Source: Lachnospiraceae bacterium MD308 (GTDB lineage Bacteria; Bacillota; Clostridia; Lachnospirales; Lachnospiraceae). From it: a stretch of DNA of 64,000 nt. The translations under genes and the position numbers were made by a program. The DNA is taken from assembly GCA_000403475.2 (NCBI GenBank), contig KE159795.1, positions 798,807 to 862,806 on the forward strand. Direction: 5' to 3'. This document shows, in pieces, positions 45,517 to 56,054 of this stretch. Under the pieces are notes generated by a model. That model ran no database searches. It saw only the letters and a list, made by a program, of their open reading frames with translations, and was not told the DNA's origin. Every line of letters starts with the position of its first letter. The stretch's first letter is position 1.

Positions 45517-46476
45517 CTATTTTCCTGTCTTATCTATCACTAATTTTGCAGAACCGCAAATGCCCGCGTCATTTCCAAGCTCCGCCAATATAAACTTCGT
45601 GTGCCTGTTGGCAAAAAATGCTTCTTCCTGATAGTGCTTCTCAACATATCCAAGAAGGATATCTCCTGCCTTCGATACCCCGCCTCCAATCACAACCACT
45701 GCCGGGTCTGTCACTGCCGCAAGGTTAGCCATCGCATATCCAAGATAAGTGCCAAACTCCTCTACAATCTCTTCTGCTACTTTATCCTCTTCCTTTAACG
45801 CATCAAACACCGTCTTGGCCGTAATCTTCTCCAGCTCACATTCCCGCAGAACCGATGAATCCTCATTCTTTTTAAGGCGGATTCTTGCAAGCCTTGCAAT
45901 TCCGGTGGCCGATGCATACTGTTCAAGACATCCCTTCTTTCCGCAGCCGCAGGTATCCTTCTCCTCATAATTTACACAGATATGTCCAATCTCTCCGCCG
46001 GCTCCGCCGCTTCCCACAATCGGTCTGCCATCCACGATTACTCCGCCTCCGACTCCGGTTCCAAGCGTCACCATAATCATATCTTTCTGGCCTTTTCCCG
46101 CGCCCAGCCACATCTCACCAAGCGCCGCCACATTCGCGTCATTACCTACTTCAGCCGGGAGACCGGAGAGCTCCTCCATCTCACGCTTCACTTCCTTATA
46201 TCCCCATCCAAGATTAGCAGTATTCTGTACTACCCCTTCTGCATTTACCGGCGCCGGAACACCAAGTCCGATTCCTTCTACTTGCTCTTTGTCAATACTG
46301 TGCTCCTTTAGCTTCTCTTCAAGAGAATTTACAACATCAGGAAGAACTGCGCTTCCATGATTCTGTGTATTTGTCTTAATCTCCCATTTGTCTACAATCT
46401 CTCCATTCGTCTGAAACAAACCAATCTTGACAGTAGTCCCTCCGATATCCACTCCAAAGCAATACTTCTTACTCAT
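45517..46476 (-). CDS. glcK: ROK-family glucokinase
   Basis: This enzyme phosphorylates glucose with ATP. The start is at ATG 46476 with GGGAGATG upstream; the longer open frame overlaps hprK and lacks family likeness. The 319-residue product opens with the phosphate loop FGVDIGGTTVKIGLF, then has the 'GNDANVAALGEMWLGAGKG' catalytic region and the ROK zinc motif 'CGCGKKGCLEQYASATG'. It follows hprK after 25 bases, placing sugar entry and carbon-catabolite signalling in one operon. Confidence 0.9.
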   Translation of the reverse strand: MSKKYCFGVDIGGTTVKIGLFQTNGEIVDKWEIKTNTQNHGSAVLPDVVNSLEEKLKEHSIDKEQVEGIGLGVPAPVNAEGVVQNTANLGWGYKEVKREMEELSGLPAEVGNDANVAALGEMWLGAGKGQKDMIMVTLGTGVGGGVIVDGRPIVGSGGAGGEIGHICVNYEEKDTCGCGKKGCLEQYASATGIARLARIRLKKNEDSSVLRECELEKITAKTVFDALKEEDKVAEEIVEEFGTYLGYAMANLAAVTDPAVVVIGGGVSKAGDILLGYVEKHYQEEAFFANRHTKFILAELGNDAGICGSAKLVIDKTGK

Positions 46477-46501
46477 CTTTTCATCTCCCATTCCATCTTT
46501 T

Positions 46502-47425
46502 CTACTTTTTAGCCAGATTTGCCTGAACTCTTCTGTAGAGCTCCTGAGCCGCATTGTATCCCATATTCTTCTGTCTGTGATTAATCGCTGCTGTCTCAAC
46601 GATAATCGCAAGATTCCGTCCCGGGCGAATCGGAAGTTGATGGCAAACTACTTTATTCCCAAGGAACTCTGTATGCTGCTCCTCTAAGCCCAGCCGGTCA
46701 TACTCTTTGTCTCTGTCCCAGTCCTCCAGAGTAATCACAAGGTCTATGTTCTGCGTCTGCTTCACACTCAGTACTCCAAACAGGTTTTTCACATCTACAA
46801 TGCCGATGCCCCGAAGCTCTATGAAATGTCTTGTAATATCCGGCGCACTTCCCACCAGGGTTTCATCACTGACCTTACGAATCTCCACTACATCATCACT
46901 GACAAGACGATGCCCCCGCTTAATCAGCTCAAGCGCCGCCTCGCTTTTACCTATGCCGCTCTCTCCCATAATCAGCACGCCTACACCGTAAACGTCCACA
47001 AGAACGCCGTGTATTGAAATACATGGTGCAAGCTCCACATTCAGCCATCGGATAATCTCCGCCATAAACTGAGATGTCTTCTTCTCTGTAGCAAATACCG
47101 GAATATTCCTTTTATTTGCCTCCGCTAATAATAGTTCATCCGGCCTTAAATTTCTACAAAATATCAGACATGGTATTTCATATGACATAAGAGTTTCATA
47201 AACCTCTTTTTTCTTCTCTTCATCAAGAGTCTTCAAATAAGAATATTCTACATACCCGATAATTTGAACACGCTCTGAAGCAAAATGTTTAAAAAAACCC
47301 GATAATTGCAAAGCTGGACGGTTAATATCCGGAAGCTTTACCTGCTTATCGGTATGATCCACATCCGGAGTAAGATTCTTGAGATTCATCTTCTCAACCA
47401 CTTTACTCATCTTTACTGTACTCAT
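46502..47425 (-). CDS. hprK: HPr kinase/phosphorylase
   Basis: This enzyme phosphorylates HPr on Ser46, the key signal for CcpA-dependent catabolite repression in Firmicutes, and can reverse the step. The start is ATG 47425 with GGAGAAGG. The 307-residue protein has the N-terminal DRTGG-like domain, Walker A GESGIGKSEAALELI, 'HRLVSDDVVEIR', and the family signature 'RGIGIVDVKNLFG' and 'DRLGLEEQHTEFLG'. It lies between uvrC and glucokinase genes on the same strand, a neighbourhood frequent in Clostridia. Confidence 0.95.
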   Translation of the reverse strand: MSTVKMSKVVEKMNLKNLTPDVDHTDKQVKLPDINRPALQLSGFFKHFASERVQIIGYVEYSYLKTLDEEKKKEVYETLMSYEIPCLIFCRNLRPDELLLAEANKRNIPVFATEKKTSQFMAEIIRWLNVELAPCISIHGVLVDVYGVGVLIMGESGIGKSEAALELIKRGHRLVSDDVVEIRKVSDETLVGSAPDITRHFIELRGIGIVDVKNLFGVLSVKQTQNIDLVITLEDWDRDKEYDRLGLEEQHTEFLGNKVVCHQLPIRPGRNLAIIVETAAINHRQKNMGYNAAQELYRRVQANLAKK

Positions 47426-47469
47426 CTTGTCCTTCTCCTTTTGTTTTTTATTCTTTTTAGTATACCACA

Positions 47470-49308
47470 CTAATGAAAAAAACGATATACATCATTCGCC
47501 GATTTTTCATTCATAGACGGAAGGCTCTTTAATTCTTCTACCGTTGCATTTTTAATCGCTTCAATATCCGCAAAATGCCTCATCAAATCTTTACGCCTTG
47601 CAGCTCCCACTCCCGGAATATCATCTAAAATAGAATGTACCTGATTTTTACTCCGAAGCTGCCGATGGAATGTAATTGCAAACCGGTGCGCTTCGTCTTG
47701 TATTCTTGTAATTAACCGGAAAGCTTCCGAATTTCTGTCAATAGGAATCTCTATGTTTTGATAGTAAAGTCCTCTTGTGCGATGATTATCATCCTTCACC
47801 ATTCCACACACAGGTATATTGATGTTTAATCTGTCCAAAACCGCCAGTGCAACATTCACCTGTCCCTTGCCTCCATCCATCATGATCAGATCAGGAAATA
47901 CTGTGAAACCGCCAAGCTCTTTTCCTTCATCCTGCTCCTTAAGACCGTGTTCAAACCGCCTTGTCAGCACCTCCTCCATGCTGGCATAATCGTCCGCCCC
48001 TTTTACTCCCTTAATCTTAAACTTGCGGTAATCACTTCGCTTAGGCTTTCCCCGCTCGTAGACAATCATAGAACCCACTGAGGCAAAACCGCTGGTATTC
48101 GAGATATCATAGGCCTCCATACGCACCACATGCTCTAATCCCAAAAGCTCTTCAAGCTCTTTTACCGCGCCGATTGTCCTTCCTTCCTCCCGCTTCAGCC
48201 GCTCCTTATCTGTTTTTAAGACCAGGGAAGCATTCTTCGCGGCAAGCTCCACTAACTTCTCCTTCGTCCCCTTTTTCGGCACCCGGATATGTACGCGGTG
48301 TCCCCGCTTCTTCCCAAGCCATTCCTCAATGATTCCTAAATCCTCAATCTCTTCCGGCAGCATCAACTCAGAAGGAATATACGGCGTCCCTGCATAAAAC
48401 TGTTTGATAAAGCTGGCCAGAATCTCCTTTTCCGTATCCCCTTTCGCAATCTTCAAGTAAAAATGATCGCGGCCGATGAGCCTCCCGCCGCGGATAAAGA
48501 ACACTTGCACCACCGCGTCCTCCTCCTCGACGGCAGCCGCAAGGATATCCCGGTCTTCCCCGGCCGTATCCGTAATCTTCTGCTTCTGAGCAATCTTCTG
48601 GACGCTTGTCAGAAGCTCCCTGTATTCGATTGCCTTCTCAAACTCCAGATTCTCCGAAGCCTCCTGCATCTTCCCTTCAAGCTCCTTCAGAATCAGATCA
48701 TAGCTGCCATTTAAAAACTGCAGCACCTGCTCCACTGATTTCCTGTATTCCTCCTGGGAAATATAACCCTGACAAGGCGCCTTGCACTGATGGATATGAT
48801 AGTTAAGACAAGGTCTTTCTTTTCCTATATCACGCGGAAGTTTCCGGTTGCAGCTCCTGAGATAATAGAGCTTCCGAATCAACTCAATGGTATCTTTAAC
48901 CGCCCCGGCACTGGTATATGGCCCAAAATACTTTGCCTTTTCCTTCACCATCTTCCGCGCCAGCATAATCCGGGGAAATGCCTCGTCCACAGTGACTTTG
49001 ATAAACGGATATTCTTTATCATCCATAAGCATCGTATTGTATTTGGGCCGGTGTTCCTTGATCAGATTACATTCTAAGACCAACGCCTCCAACTCAGAAT
49101 CCGTCACGATATACTCAAACCTGGTAATGTGGGTCACCATCTGTTCAATCTTGACCCCTTTATTGCGGCTGCTCTGAAAATACTGCCGCACCCGGTTTTT
49201 AAGGCATATAGCCTTCCCTACATAGATGATGGCATCCGCCTCGTCATGCATAATATAGACGCCCGGCTTTCCCGGAAGCTTTTTCAACTCCTCCTGAATA
49301 TCAAACAT
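47470..49308 (-). CDS. uvrC: Excinuclease ABC subunit C
   Basis: This is the endonuclease of nucleotide-excision repair, which cuts both sides of a lesion with UvrAB. The start is ATG 49308 ([20 protein letters not shown]) behind AGGGGG; the upstream extension is not conserved. Its 612 residues comprise a GIY-YIG domain (about 12-95), a UVR motif near 200-235 ([13 protein letters not shown]), an RNase H-like C-terminal nuclease ('[33 protein letters not shown]', '[16 protein letters not shown]') and a helix-hairpin-helix end ([13 protein letters not shown]). Complete. Confidence 0.96.
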   Translation of the reverse strand: MFDIQEELKKLPGKPGVYIMHDEADAIIYVGKAICLKNRVRQYFQSSRNKGVKIEQMVTHITRFEYIVTDSELEALVLECNLIKEHRPKYNTMLMDDKEYPFIKVTVDEAFPRIMLARKMVKEKAKYFGPYTSAGAVKDTIELIRKLYYLRSCNRKLPRDIGKERPCLNYHIHQCKAPCQGYISQEEYRKSVEQVLQFLNGSYDLILKELEGKMQEASENLEFEKAIEYRELLTSVQKIAQKQKITDTAGEDRDILAAAVEEEDAVVQVFFIRGGRLIGRDHFYLKIAKGDTEKEILASFIKQFYAGTPYIPSELMLPEEIEDLGIIEEWLGKKRGHRVHIRVPKKGTKEKLVELAAKNASLVLKTDKERLKREEGRTIGAVKELEELLGLEHVVRMEAYDISNTSGFASVGSMIVYERGKPKRSDYRKFKIKGVKGADDYASMEEVLTRRFEHGLKEQDEGKELGGFTVFPDLIMMDGGKGQVNVALAVLDRLNINIPVCGMVKDDNHRTRGLYYQNIEIPIDRNSEAFRLITRIQDEAHRFAITFHRQLRSKNQVHSILDDIPGVGAARRKDLMRHFADIEAIKNATVEELKSLPSMNEKSANDVYRFFH

Positions 49309-49327
49309 AGCATCAACCCCCTCTGAC

Positions 49328-49366
49328 AAAAATTGCTGCGAAATCCTGTGACTCCGCAGCAACTTT
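49328..49366 (-). terminator. Terminator between ftsH and uvrC
   Basis: Minus strand GTTGCTGCG / CGCAGCAAT stem with a 14-base loop and TTTTTG tail; ftsH transcripts probably end here in part. Confidence 0.75.
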
Positions 49367-49381
49367 TATACTGATATAACT

Positions 49382-51292
49382 TTACGCTTCTTCAGATTGT
49401 CTCATACCGATACGTTCCTCTGTTTCTTTTTTCTCCTCCGGGTCGATTCCCTCCGACTCGTGGAAAATCTCCATAAACTCCTTACCAGTAATCGTCTCCT
49501 TTTCAATCAGGAAATCCGCAATCTTATCTAACGATTCCCGATGCGCCGTCAAAAGCTGCTTTGCCTCCTCGTAAGCATCTTTAAGAAGCTTCATCACTTC
49601 CTTGTCAATCTCCGATGCCGTAGCTTCACCGCAGTTAGACACCGCCCTTCCGTCCAAATAACGGTGCTGCACAGATTCCAACCCGATCAGCCCGAACTTC
49701 TCGCTCATTCCGTACTGGGTAATCATGGCCCTGGCAATCTTGGTGGCCTTCTCGATATCATTAGAAGCCCCTGTGGTCACCGTATCAAATACAATCTCCT
49801 CCGCAGCGCGCCCGGCAAGAGCGCCCACCAGCATAGCCTCTAACTCCTTTTTCGTATTCAGGAACTTTTCCTCCTCCGGCGTCTGCATTACGTATCCTAA
49901 CGCACCCATAGTACGCGGAACAATCGTAATCTTTTGTACCGGCTCCGAGTCCTTCTGGAGTGCGCTAACCAATGCATGGCCAACCTCATGGTAGGATACA
50001 ATCTTTCTCTCCTCCTGGCTCATAATCCGGTCTTTTTTCTCTTTACCTACCAGCACAACCTCCACAGCTTCAAATAAATCAGCCTGGGACACAGCATTTC
50101 TTCCATGCTTTACGGCAGTAATTGCGGCCTCATTGATCATATTGGCAAGGTCAGAACCGACAGCTCCGGAAGTAGCTAATGCAATGGCCTCCAAATCCAC
50201 GGTCTCATCCATCTTCACGTCTTTGGAGTGAACCTTCAGTACATCCACACGGCCTTTAAGATCCGGCTTTTCCACCACGATTCGCCTGTCAAACCGTCCC
50301 GGTCTGAGAAGCGCCGGATCTAAGATCTCCGGGCGGTTCGTCGCTGCCAAGAGCACAAGACCTTTATTGCTCTCAAATCCGTCCATCTCCGCCAAAAGCT
50401 GGTTTAGCGTCTGCTCCCTCTCATCATTGCTTCCCATCTGGTTATCCCTGCTTTTTCCGATGGCATCCACCTCGTCGATAAATACGATACACGGAACCAT
50501 CTGCTGTGCCTGCTTAAAAAGGTCGCGCACACGGGACGCCCCGACACCTACATACATCTCCACGAACGCCGAACCTGAGAGAGAGAAAAACGGTACATTG
50601 GCTTCCCCCGCAACTGCTTTTGCAAGGAGCGTCTTACCCGTTCCCGGAGGTCCCACAAGAAGCGCACCTTTCGGCAGTTTCGCGCCGACACTCGTATATT
50701 TGCCCGGATTGTGAAGGAAATCCACTACTTCCTGCAAAGATTCCTTCGCCTCATCCTGCCCGGCAACGTCCTTAAACGTCACGCCGGTCTGTTTCTCTAC
50801 GTACATCTTGGCGTTACTCTTGCCGATTCCCATCATGCCGCCGCCCTTGGACATCTTCCTTGTCATGTACACGAACATACCGACGATCAGCACAACCGGC
50901 AGTATGGTAATAAGCACATTGAGCACCATCATAGACGTCGTATCCGGTATGGTATGCTTATACTCGACTCCCGCCTTATAAAGACGGCTTGAAAGATTGA
51001 CATCGTTCACAAGTCCGGTGAAATATTCCTTCCCTGCCTTCTCGTCACCCTTCTTCTTCGCTGTTATGACAAGCTTATCACTCTTGATCTCAACTTTCTC
51101 TATCTCGCCTTTATCCACCATCGCGAGAAACTTATCATATGAAATCTCTTCTGAATTGGTCGTTCCCCTGAACTGATAGAGCGCTAACACCATAATCGTA
51201 GTGATGAGCGTCACCAGTATGACAAAAGAGATTCCCTGCTGGTTCTTATTGTTGTTTGGTCTCTGGTTATTTTGATTATTCTGGTTGTCCAT
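49382..51292 (-). CDS. ftsH: ATP-dependent zinc metalloprotease FtsH
   Basis: This membrane AAA+ protease degrades misfolded membrane and regulatory proteins. Its 636 residues hold an Asn/Gln-rich start, TM1 (about 22-42), an outer domain, TM2 (about 125-145), the AAA domain with Walker A GPPGTGKT and Walker B CIVFIDEVDAIG, SRH ATNRPEILDPALLRPGRFDR, and the zinc site HEVGH followed by a distal Asp region. The C-terminal tail is acidic. The start has GGAGG, and a consensus promoter lies at 51317-51345. Confidence 0.97.
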   Translation of the reverse strand: MDNQNNQNNQRPNNNKNQQGISFVILVTLITTIMVLALYQFRGTTNSEEISYDKFLAMVDKGEIEKVEIKSDKLVITAKKKGDEKAGKEYFTGLVNDVNLSSRLYKAGVEYKHTIPDTTSMMVLNVLITILPVVLIVGMFVYMTRKMSKGGGMMGIGKSNAKMYVEKQTGVTFKDVAGQDEAKESLQEVVDFLHNPGKYTSVGAKLPKGALLVGPPGTGKTLLAKAVAGEANVPFFSLSGSAFVEMYVGVGASRVRDLFKQAQQMVPCIVFIDEVDAIGKSRDNQMGSNDEREQTLNQLLAEMDGFESNKGLVLLAATNRPEILDPALLRPGRFDRRIVVEKPDLKGRVDVLKVHSKDVKMDETVDLEAIALATSGAVGSDLANMINEAAITAVKHGRNAVSQADLFEAVEVVLVGKEKKDRIMSQEERKIVSYHEVGHALVSALQKDSEPVQKITIVPRTMGALGYVMQTPEEEKFLNTKKELEAMLVGALAGRAAEEIVFDTVTTGASNDIEKATKIARAMITQYGMSEKFGLIGLESVQHRYLDGRAVSNCGEATASEIDKEVMKLLKDAYEEAKQLLTAHRESLDKIADFLIEKETITGKEFMEIFHESEGIDPEEKKETEERIGMRQSEEA

Positions 51293-51316
51293 CTTTTCCT
51301 CCTGTATTACCTCTCT

Positions 51317-51345
51317 ATTATAAAGACAGGCTTGTGCGAAATCAA
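51317..51345 (-). promoter_or_regulatory. ftsH promoter
   Basis: Minus strand TTGATT (51340-51345), 17 bases, perfect TATAAT (51317-51322), 25 bases before the start codon. Confidence 0.7.
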
Positions 51346-51456
51346 TAAAAACATTATGAAAAGATTGTAAACTTACTATTTAATGTAGTATACTTGATAA
51401 TGTATTTATCCATGCAGATTTATATGACTTTTCTAAAAACACAAGAGGAATAAGAG

Positions 51457-52950
51457 ATGAAAACAGGATTCGACAACGAAAAATATCTAACAATGCAGTC
51501 TTCCCACATCAAGGAGCGCATTGGAAAATTTGACAACAAGCTCTATCTGGAATTTGGAGGAAAACTTTTCGACGACTATCACGCTTCCCGCGTCCTTCCG
51601 GGATTCCAGCCGGACAGTAAGATGCATATGCTCATGCAGCTTTCTGACCAGGCGGAGATTGTCATTGTCATCAGCGCCGAAGATATCGAGAAGAATAAGG
51701 TTCGCGGCGACCTGGGGATTACCTACGACGCGGATGTGCTGCGGCTGATGTCTGTCTTTAAGGAACACGGTCTTTATGTAGGCAGTGTCGTTATCACAAA
51801 ATTCAGCAGCCAGGAAAGTGCGGGGCTGTTCCAGAACCGTCTGGAAAAATACGGGATTAAAGTATACCGCCACTATCCCATCTCCGGATATCCTTCCAAT
51901 ATTCCCCATATCGTGAGCGAGGAAGGCTACGGAAGGAATGACTATATCGAGACCTCCCGTCCGCTGATCGTCGTAACCGCACCCGGACCAGGAAGCGGAA
52001 AGATGGCAGTCTGCCTCTCTCAGCTCTACCACGAGCACCTGCGCGGCATCTGCGCAGGATACGCCAAGTACGAGACATTCCCCATCTGGAACATCCCGTT
52101 AAAGCATCCGGTGAATCTGGCTTATGAAGCCGCTACCGCTGACTTGAACGATGTAAATATGATCGATCCCTTCCATCTGGATGCCTACGGCGAGACGACA
52201 GTCAACTATAACCGTGATGTAGAGATCTACCCCGTACTGAACGCCATGTTCAAACGCATTTACGGGGAAAGTCCGTACAAATCCCCTACTGATATGGGGG
52301 TAAATATGGCGGGAAAATGCATCTGCGACGACACTGTATGTCGGGATGCTTCCTGTCAGGAAATCATCCGCAGATATTATGACTCCCTAAGAAGACGCCT
52401 GATCGGTTCCTGCTCAGACGAGGAAGTCTACAAAGTGGAAATGCTCATGAATCAGGCTGATATCAACGTTCACGACCGGAAGGTAGTAGACGCCGCCAAA
52501 CAGCTGGCCGAAGAGACCGAAGGTCCCGCCGCGGCACTAGAACTCCACGACGGAACCATAGTCACCGGAAAGACCTCCAACCTTCTGGGAGCCTCCGCAG
52601 CACTCCTTCTTAATGCCCTGAAGGAACTGGCACACATCCCCCATGAGCGTCACGTTATCTCCCCGGAGGCCATCGAACCGATACAGAAGCTTAAGACTCA
52701 GTATCTCGGAAGCAAGAACCCGCGCCTCCACACAGACGAGGTGCTTATCGCCCTGTCCGTCAGCGCTGCCACGGACGCCACCGCACAGCTGGCCCTTGAC
52801 CAGCTTCCGAAACTTAAAGGCTGCCAGGCACACACCTCCGTCATGGTCAGCTCCGTGGATATCAAGCAGTTCAAAAAACTGTCTATACAGGCGACCTTTG
52901 AAGCGATATACGAAAAAAATACTATATTTTTCATGGGAAAGGGTGTATAA
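51457..52950 (+). CDS. DUF1846 (UPF0371) family protein
   Basis: This 497-residue cytoplasmic protein is conserved in many Firmicutes. Recognisable stretches are '[19 protein letters not shown]', '[22 protein letters not shown]' and the nucleotide-binding-looking '[20 protein letters not shown]', with several conserved cysteines near residues 288-300 ([13 protein letters not shown]). The function of DUF1846 is not established. It precedes pyrG by 56 bases on the same strand and may be co-transcribed. Confidence 0.9.
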   Translation: MKTGFDNEKYLTMQSSHIKERIGKFDNKLYLEFGGKLFDDYHASRVLPGFQPDSKMHMLMQLSDQAEIVIVISAEDIEKNKVRGDLGITYDADVLRLMSVFKEHGLYVGSVVITKFSSQESAGLFQNRLEKYGIKVYRHYPISGYPSNIPHIVSEEGYGRNDYIETSRPLIVVTAPGPGSGKMAVCLSQLYHEHLRGICAGYAKYETFPIWNIPLKHPVNLAYEAATADLNDVNMIDPFHLDAYGETTVNYNRDVEIYPVLNAMFKRIYGESPYKSPTDMGVNMAGKCICDDTVCRDASCQEIIRRYYDSLRRRLIGSCSDEEVYKVEMLMNQADINVHDRKVVDAAKQLAEETEGPAAALELHDGTIVTGKTSNLLGASAALLLNALKELAHIPHERHVISPEAIEPIQKLKTQYLGSKNPRLHTDEVLIALSVSAATDATAQLALDQLPKLKGCQAHTSVMVSSVDIKQFKKLSIQATFEAIYEKNTIFFMGKGV

Positions 52951-53006
52951 TTGGAAAGTATTTTTTCAAAAATAACCCGTACACAGCTTTCAAAAAGGAG
53001 GATATT

Positions 53007-54611
53007 ATGGCAGTTAAATATGTATTTGTTACCGGTGGGGTCGTATCGGGTCTCGGTAAAGGAATCACGGCAGCATCCTTAGGCCGCCTTCTCAAAGCGC
53101 GCGGCTACAAGGTGACCATGCAGAAGTTTGATCCCTATATCAATATCGATCCGGGAACCATGAATCCAGTGCAACACGGAGAAGTATTTGTCACTGACGA
53201 CGGCGCGGAGACGGATCTTGACCTGGGGCACTACGAGCGTTTCATTGATGAAAACCTGACAAAAAATTCCAATGTCACCACCGGGAAGATCTACTGGTCC
53301 GTACTCCAGAAAGAACGACGGGGAGATTTTGGCGGGGGAACTGTTCAGGTCATCCCTCACATCACCAATGAGATCAAAAGCCGCTTTCACCGCAACCCGG
53401 CCGCAAAGGATACAGAAATTGCCATTATTGAAGTAGGAGGAACCGTGGGAGATATTGAAAGCCAGCCATTCCTCGAGGCTATCCGCCAGTTTCAGCATGA
53501 AAAGGGCAGGGATAATGTAATTCTTATTCACGTTACCCTCATCCCATATCTGCGTGCTTCTCAGGAGATGAAGACGAAACCGACCCAGGCCAGCGTTAAA
53601 GACCTGCAGGGAATGGGCATCCAGCCGGACATACTTGTCTGCCGTTCCGAATATCCTTTAGACGACAGTATCAAAGACAAAATTGCGTTGTTTTGTAATG
53701 TTCCTTCCAGTCATGTCCTTCAGAACCTGGACGTAGAATATCTTTATGAGGCTCCCCTTGCCATGGAGGAGGAGAATCTTGCCGGTGTTGTCTGCGAGTG
53801 CTTAAAGCTCGACTGCCCGGAACCGGACTTAAAAGACTGGCAGGAGATGGTGAATTACTTAAAGCATCCCACAACCGAAGTAACCGTGGCCCTCGTGGGC
53901 AAATATATCCAGCTCCACGACGCCTACATCAGCGTTGTAGAAGCTTTAAAACACGGCGGCATCTTTAACCATGCGACCGTGAATATCAAATGGATCGACT
54001 CCGAGACCGTCACTGCAAAAAACGCAGGCACATTATTTTCCGATGTAAGCGGAATCCTTGTGCCCGGCGGCTTCGGCACCCGGGGAATCGACGGAAAGCT
54101 TGAAGCTATCCGCTACGCACGCACAAACAATGTGCCTTTCCTGGGTCTCTGTCTCGGTATGCAGCTTTCCATCGTAGAATTCGCCCGCAATGTGATTGGT
54201 TATCGCGACGCCCACAGTGCAGAGCTTGATCCCAACACAACCCATCCGGTCATCCACATCATGCCAGAACAGATTGGAATTGAGGATATCGGCGGCACCT
54301 TAAGGCTCGGCTCCTATCCCTGCAGCCTTGATCCGCTTTCCAAAGCATACGGGATGTACAAAACCAGACAGATTATGGAGCGCCACCGCCATCGCTATGA
54401 AGTGAATAATGATTACCGCGATGTTTTGACTGAACACGGCATGAAGCTTTCGGGCCTGTCACCCGACGGAACAATCGTGGAAATGATTGAAATTACAAAG
54501 CACCCATGGTTTATCGCCACACAGGCGCACCCGGAGTTGAAATCAAGGCCCAACCGGCCCCATCCGCTGTTTAAAGGATTTATTGAAGCAGCGCTGAAAT
54601 TTAATTCTTAA
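53007..54611 (+). CDS. pyrG: CTP synthase
   Basis: This enzyme aminates UTP to CTP with ATP and glutamine. Its 534 residues comprise an N-terminal synthetase domain ([20 protein letters not shown]; '[42 protein letters not shown]' region about 38-80) and a C-terminal class I glutamine amidotransferase domain with the Cys nucleophile in FLGLCLGMQ and His-x-Glu in ATQAHPEL. The start has AAGGAGG. Length is normal. Confidence 0.97.
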   Translation: MAVKYVFVTGGVVSGLGKGITAASLGRLLKARGYKVTMQKFDPYINIDPGTMNPVQHGEVFVTDDGAETDLDLGHYERFIDENLTKNSNVTTGKIYWSVLQKERRGDFGGGTVQVIPHITNEIKSRFHRNPAAKDTEIAIIEVGGTVGDIESQPFLEAIRQFQHEKGRDNVILIHVTLIPYLRASQEMKTKPTQASVKDLQGMGIQPDILVCRSEYPLDDSIKDKIALFCNVPSSHVLQNLDVEYLYEAPLAMEEENLAGVVCECLKLDCPEPDLKDWQEMVNYLKHPTTEVTVALVGKYIQLHDAYISVVEALKHGGIFNHATVNIKWIDSETVTAKNAGTLFSDVSGILVPGGFGTRGIDGKLEAIRYARTNNVPFLGLCLGMQLSIVEFARNVIGYRDAHSAELDPNTTHPVIHIMPEQIGIEDIGGTLRLGSYPCSLDPLSKAYGMYKTRQIMERHRHRYEVNNDYRDVLTEHGMKLSGLSPDGTIVEMIEITKHPWFIATQAHPELKSRPNRPHPLFKGFIEAALKFNS

Positions 54612-54631
54612 TTTTTAGAGGGGGATATGAT

Positions 54632-55285
54632 ATGGCTTATGAAGAAAGAGTCAAAAATAACGAACAGAGCTACCGCGTCGCTGCCACATACCGGCTCCTG
54701 TGCCTGATTCCGGAAAACACGGAGCTTTCCCTCACGGTCTGTGGCATAGAGCGCTGTGCCCCTTCCCAGTCCTACGGGCCTTGCCGGAGGGATGATTATC
54801 ACCTGCATTTTGTCCTTGGCGGCAAAGGAACCTTAAAGATTGAGGATAAGTGCTACTATCCCCACCGGGGTCAGGTGTTCATCATTCCCCCCAATATCAA
54901 TATCCATTATTACTGTGACGATGCAGAGCCCTGGCATTACACCTGGGTCTCCTTCACCGGGTCCAAGGCGGCGTATTATCTGGAAAAGGCAGGGATTACC
55001 GTCGAGCATCCGGTGCGCGACTGCTATATAAATCCGGAAGAATTTCTTGCCTACACGGAAAAAATACTAAACTGTCACGAACTCACTATCGCTAACGAGC
55101 TTCGCCGCAATTCTCTGCTATACGAAACTCTTGCACTTTTGGTCAGCTCCAGGGAACAAAACAAAATCGACAGCCACCAGCCGGCTGAGCCCAACTATTC
55201 ACCGGACGTCTACGTAGACTACGCTGTCGAATACATTCATTATAATTACAACCATATCCGTGTCAGCGACATCCCCGTCATACTG
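54632..55285 (+). pseudogene. AraC-family regulator, truncated before the second helix-turn-helix
   Basis: The first about 200 residues are a normal AraC sensor: a cupin barrel ('CRRDDYHLHFVLGGKGTLKIEDKCYYPHRGQVFIIPPNINIHYY', residues about 52-95) and a helical linker. The DNA-binding part begins 'VDYAVEYIHYNYNHIRVSDI' and is lost after PVILI at about 55285. A complete protein would carry about 80 more residues with both helix-turn-helix units. The cut joins a truncated solute-binding-protein gene on the opposite strand. It is unlikely to bind DNA. Confidence 0.85.
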
Positions 55286-55690
55286 ATATAACTCTGCGAT
55301 GTCTTTGTAATAATTATCCAGATTGATCTTTTCACTGTCCGCAATCTTATCCGTCAGATCAAGAAGGATATCGTTGGACATATATCTCTGGGAATATGTG
55401 GAATGCATCCAGAACACATCCGGCATCTCTCCGCCTGTAGCACCCGCTTCAAGAAGCGTCCAGTATTCATTCCACGGAATTACCTGAAACTCCACGTCAA
55501 TTCCTGTCTCTTCTGTAAATCCTGCCGCAATCTCCCTGAGCCCGTCAAGCTGGACATTGTCCCAGATGGCTACCTGAACGGCTCCTCCTTCATCTTTGCC
55601 TTTGCCATCTCCCTTGCCGCCTCCGCACGCACAGAGGGAAACACATGTCGCTGCAACTAATACAGCCGGTAAAACTTTTTTTAACTTCAT
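55270..55690 (-). pseudogene. Sugar ABC transporter solute-binding lipoprotein, N-terminal third only
   Basis: The start ATG at 55690 follows GGAGG. A signal peptide with lipobox CAC (lipidated Cys about 23) leads to mature sequence typical of family 1 sugar-binding proteins: 'VAIWDNVQLDGLREIAAGFTEETGIDVEFQVIPWNEYW' and 'GGEMPDVFWMHSTYSQRYMSND'. It breaks after 'DIAELYQYDGD' (about residue 135 of a usual 420) and runs into the reverse of the AraC gene. The permease genes that should follow are absent. One deletion probably removed both gene ends and the transporter between them. Confidence 0.85.
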
Positions 55691-55799
55691 ACTTATTTCC
55701 TCCTTCGGTTTTTCTAAGATGGATTTTAGCATGAGCAAATCATTTTAAAAATGTCGTAATGTGTTTTCGATATAGAATAATCTGCTTTCAGCAAATCAA

Positions 55800-56054
55800 T
55801 TATTGAAACAGTGTGCACCCCATACGCTTATAATAGACAATCTTTTCTTCTATGTCCTTTCGTTTTACATCGAACATCTCCGCCAGACAATCCGTACAGT
55901 AATAAACCGTCGTCCCCCGGTTGACAAGCTTCTTTGTCATAGCAATCTCATCGGCGGAAAGCTTTGCTTTGCACCGTCTGCAAGATCTTATCGGATGATT
56001 CGCCAGATACGCCTTTGAATCTTCTTTTCCAATCCTTTCATCCTCCCTAACCAT
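55800..56054 (-). CDS. Small zinc-ribbon-like protein
   Basis: From ATG 56054 the product is 84 residues: a basic/acidic start, CRRCKAKLS, then 'NRGTTVYYCTDCLAEMF' and a helical end. Two C-x-x-C pairs suggest one zinc site. It overlaps the end of the alpha-galactosidase gene by 8 bases, so it is likely translated by coupling. I know no function; many Lachnospiraceae carry similar small ribbons. Confidence 0.6.
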   Translation of the reverse strand: MVREDERIGKEDSKAYLANHPIRSCRRCKAKLSADEIAMTKKLVNRGTTVYYCTDCLAEMFDVKRKDIEEKIVYYKRMGCTLFQ

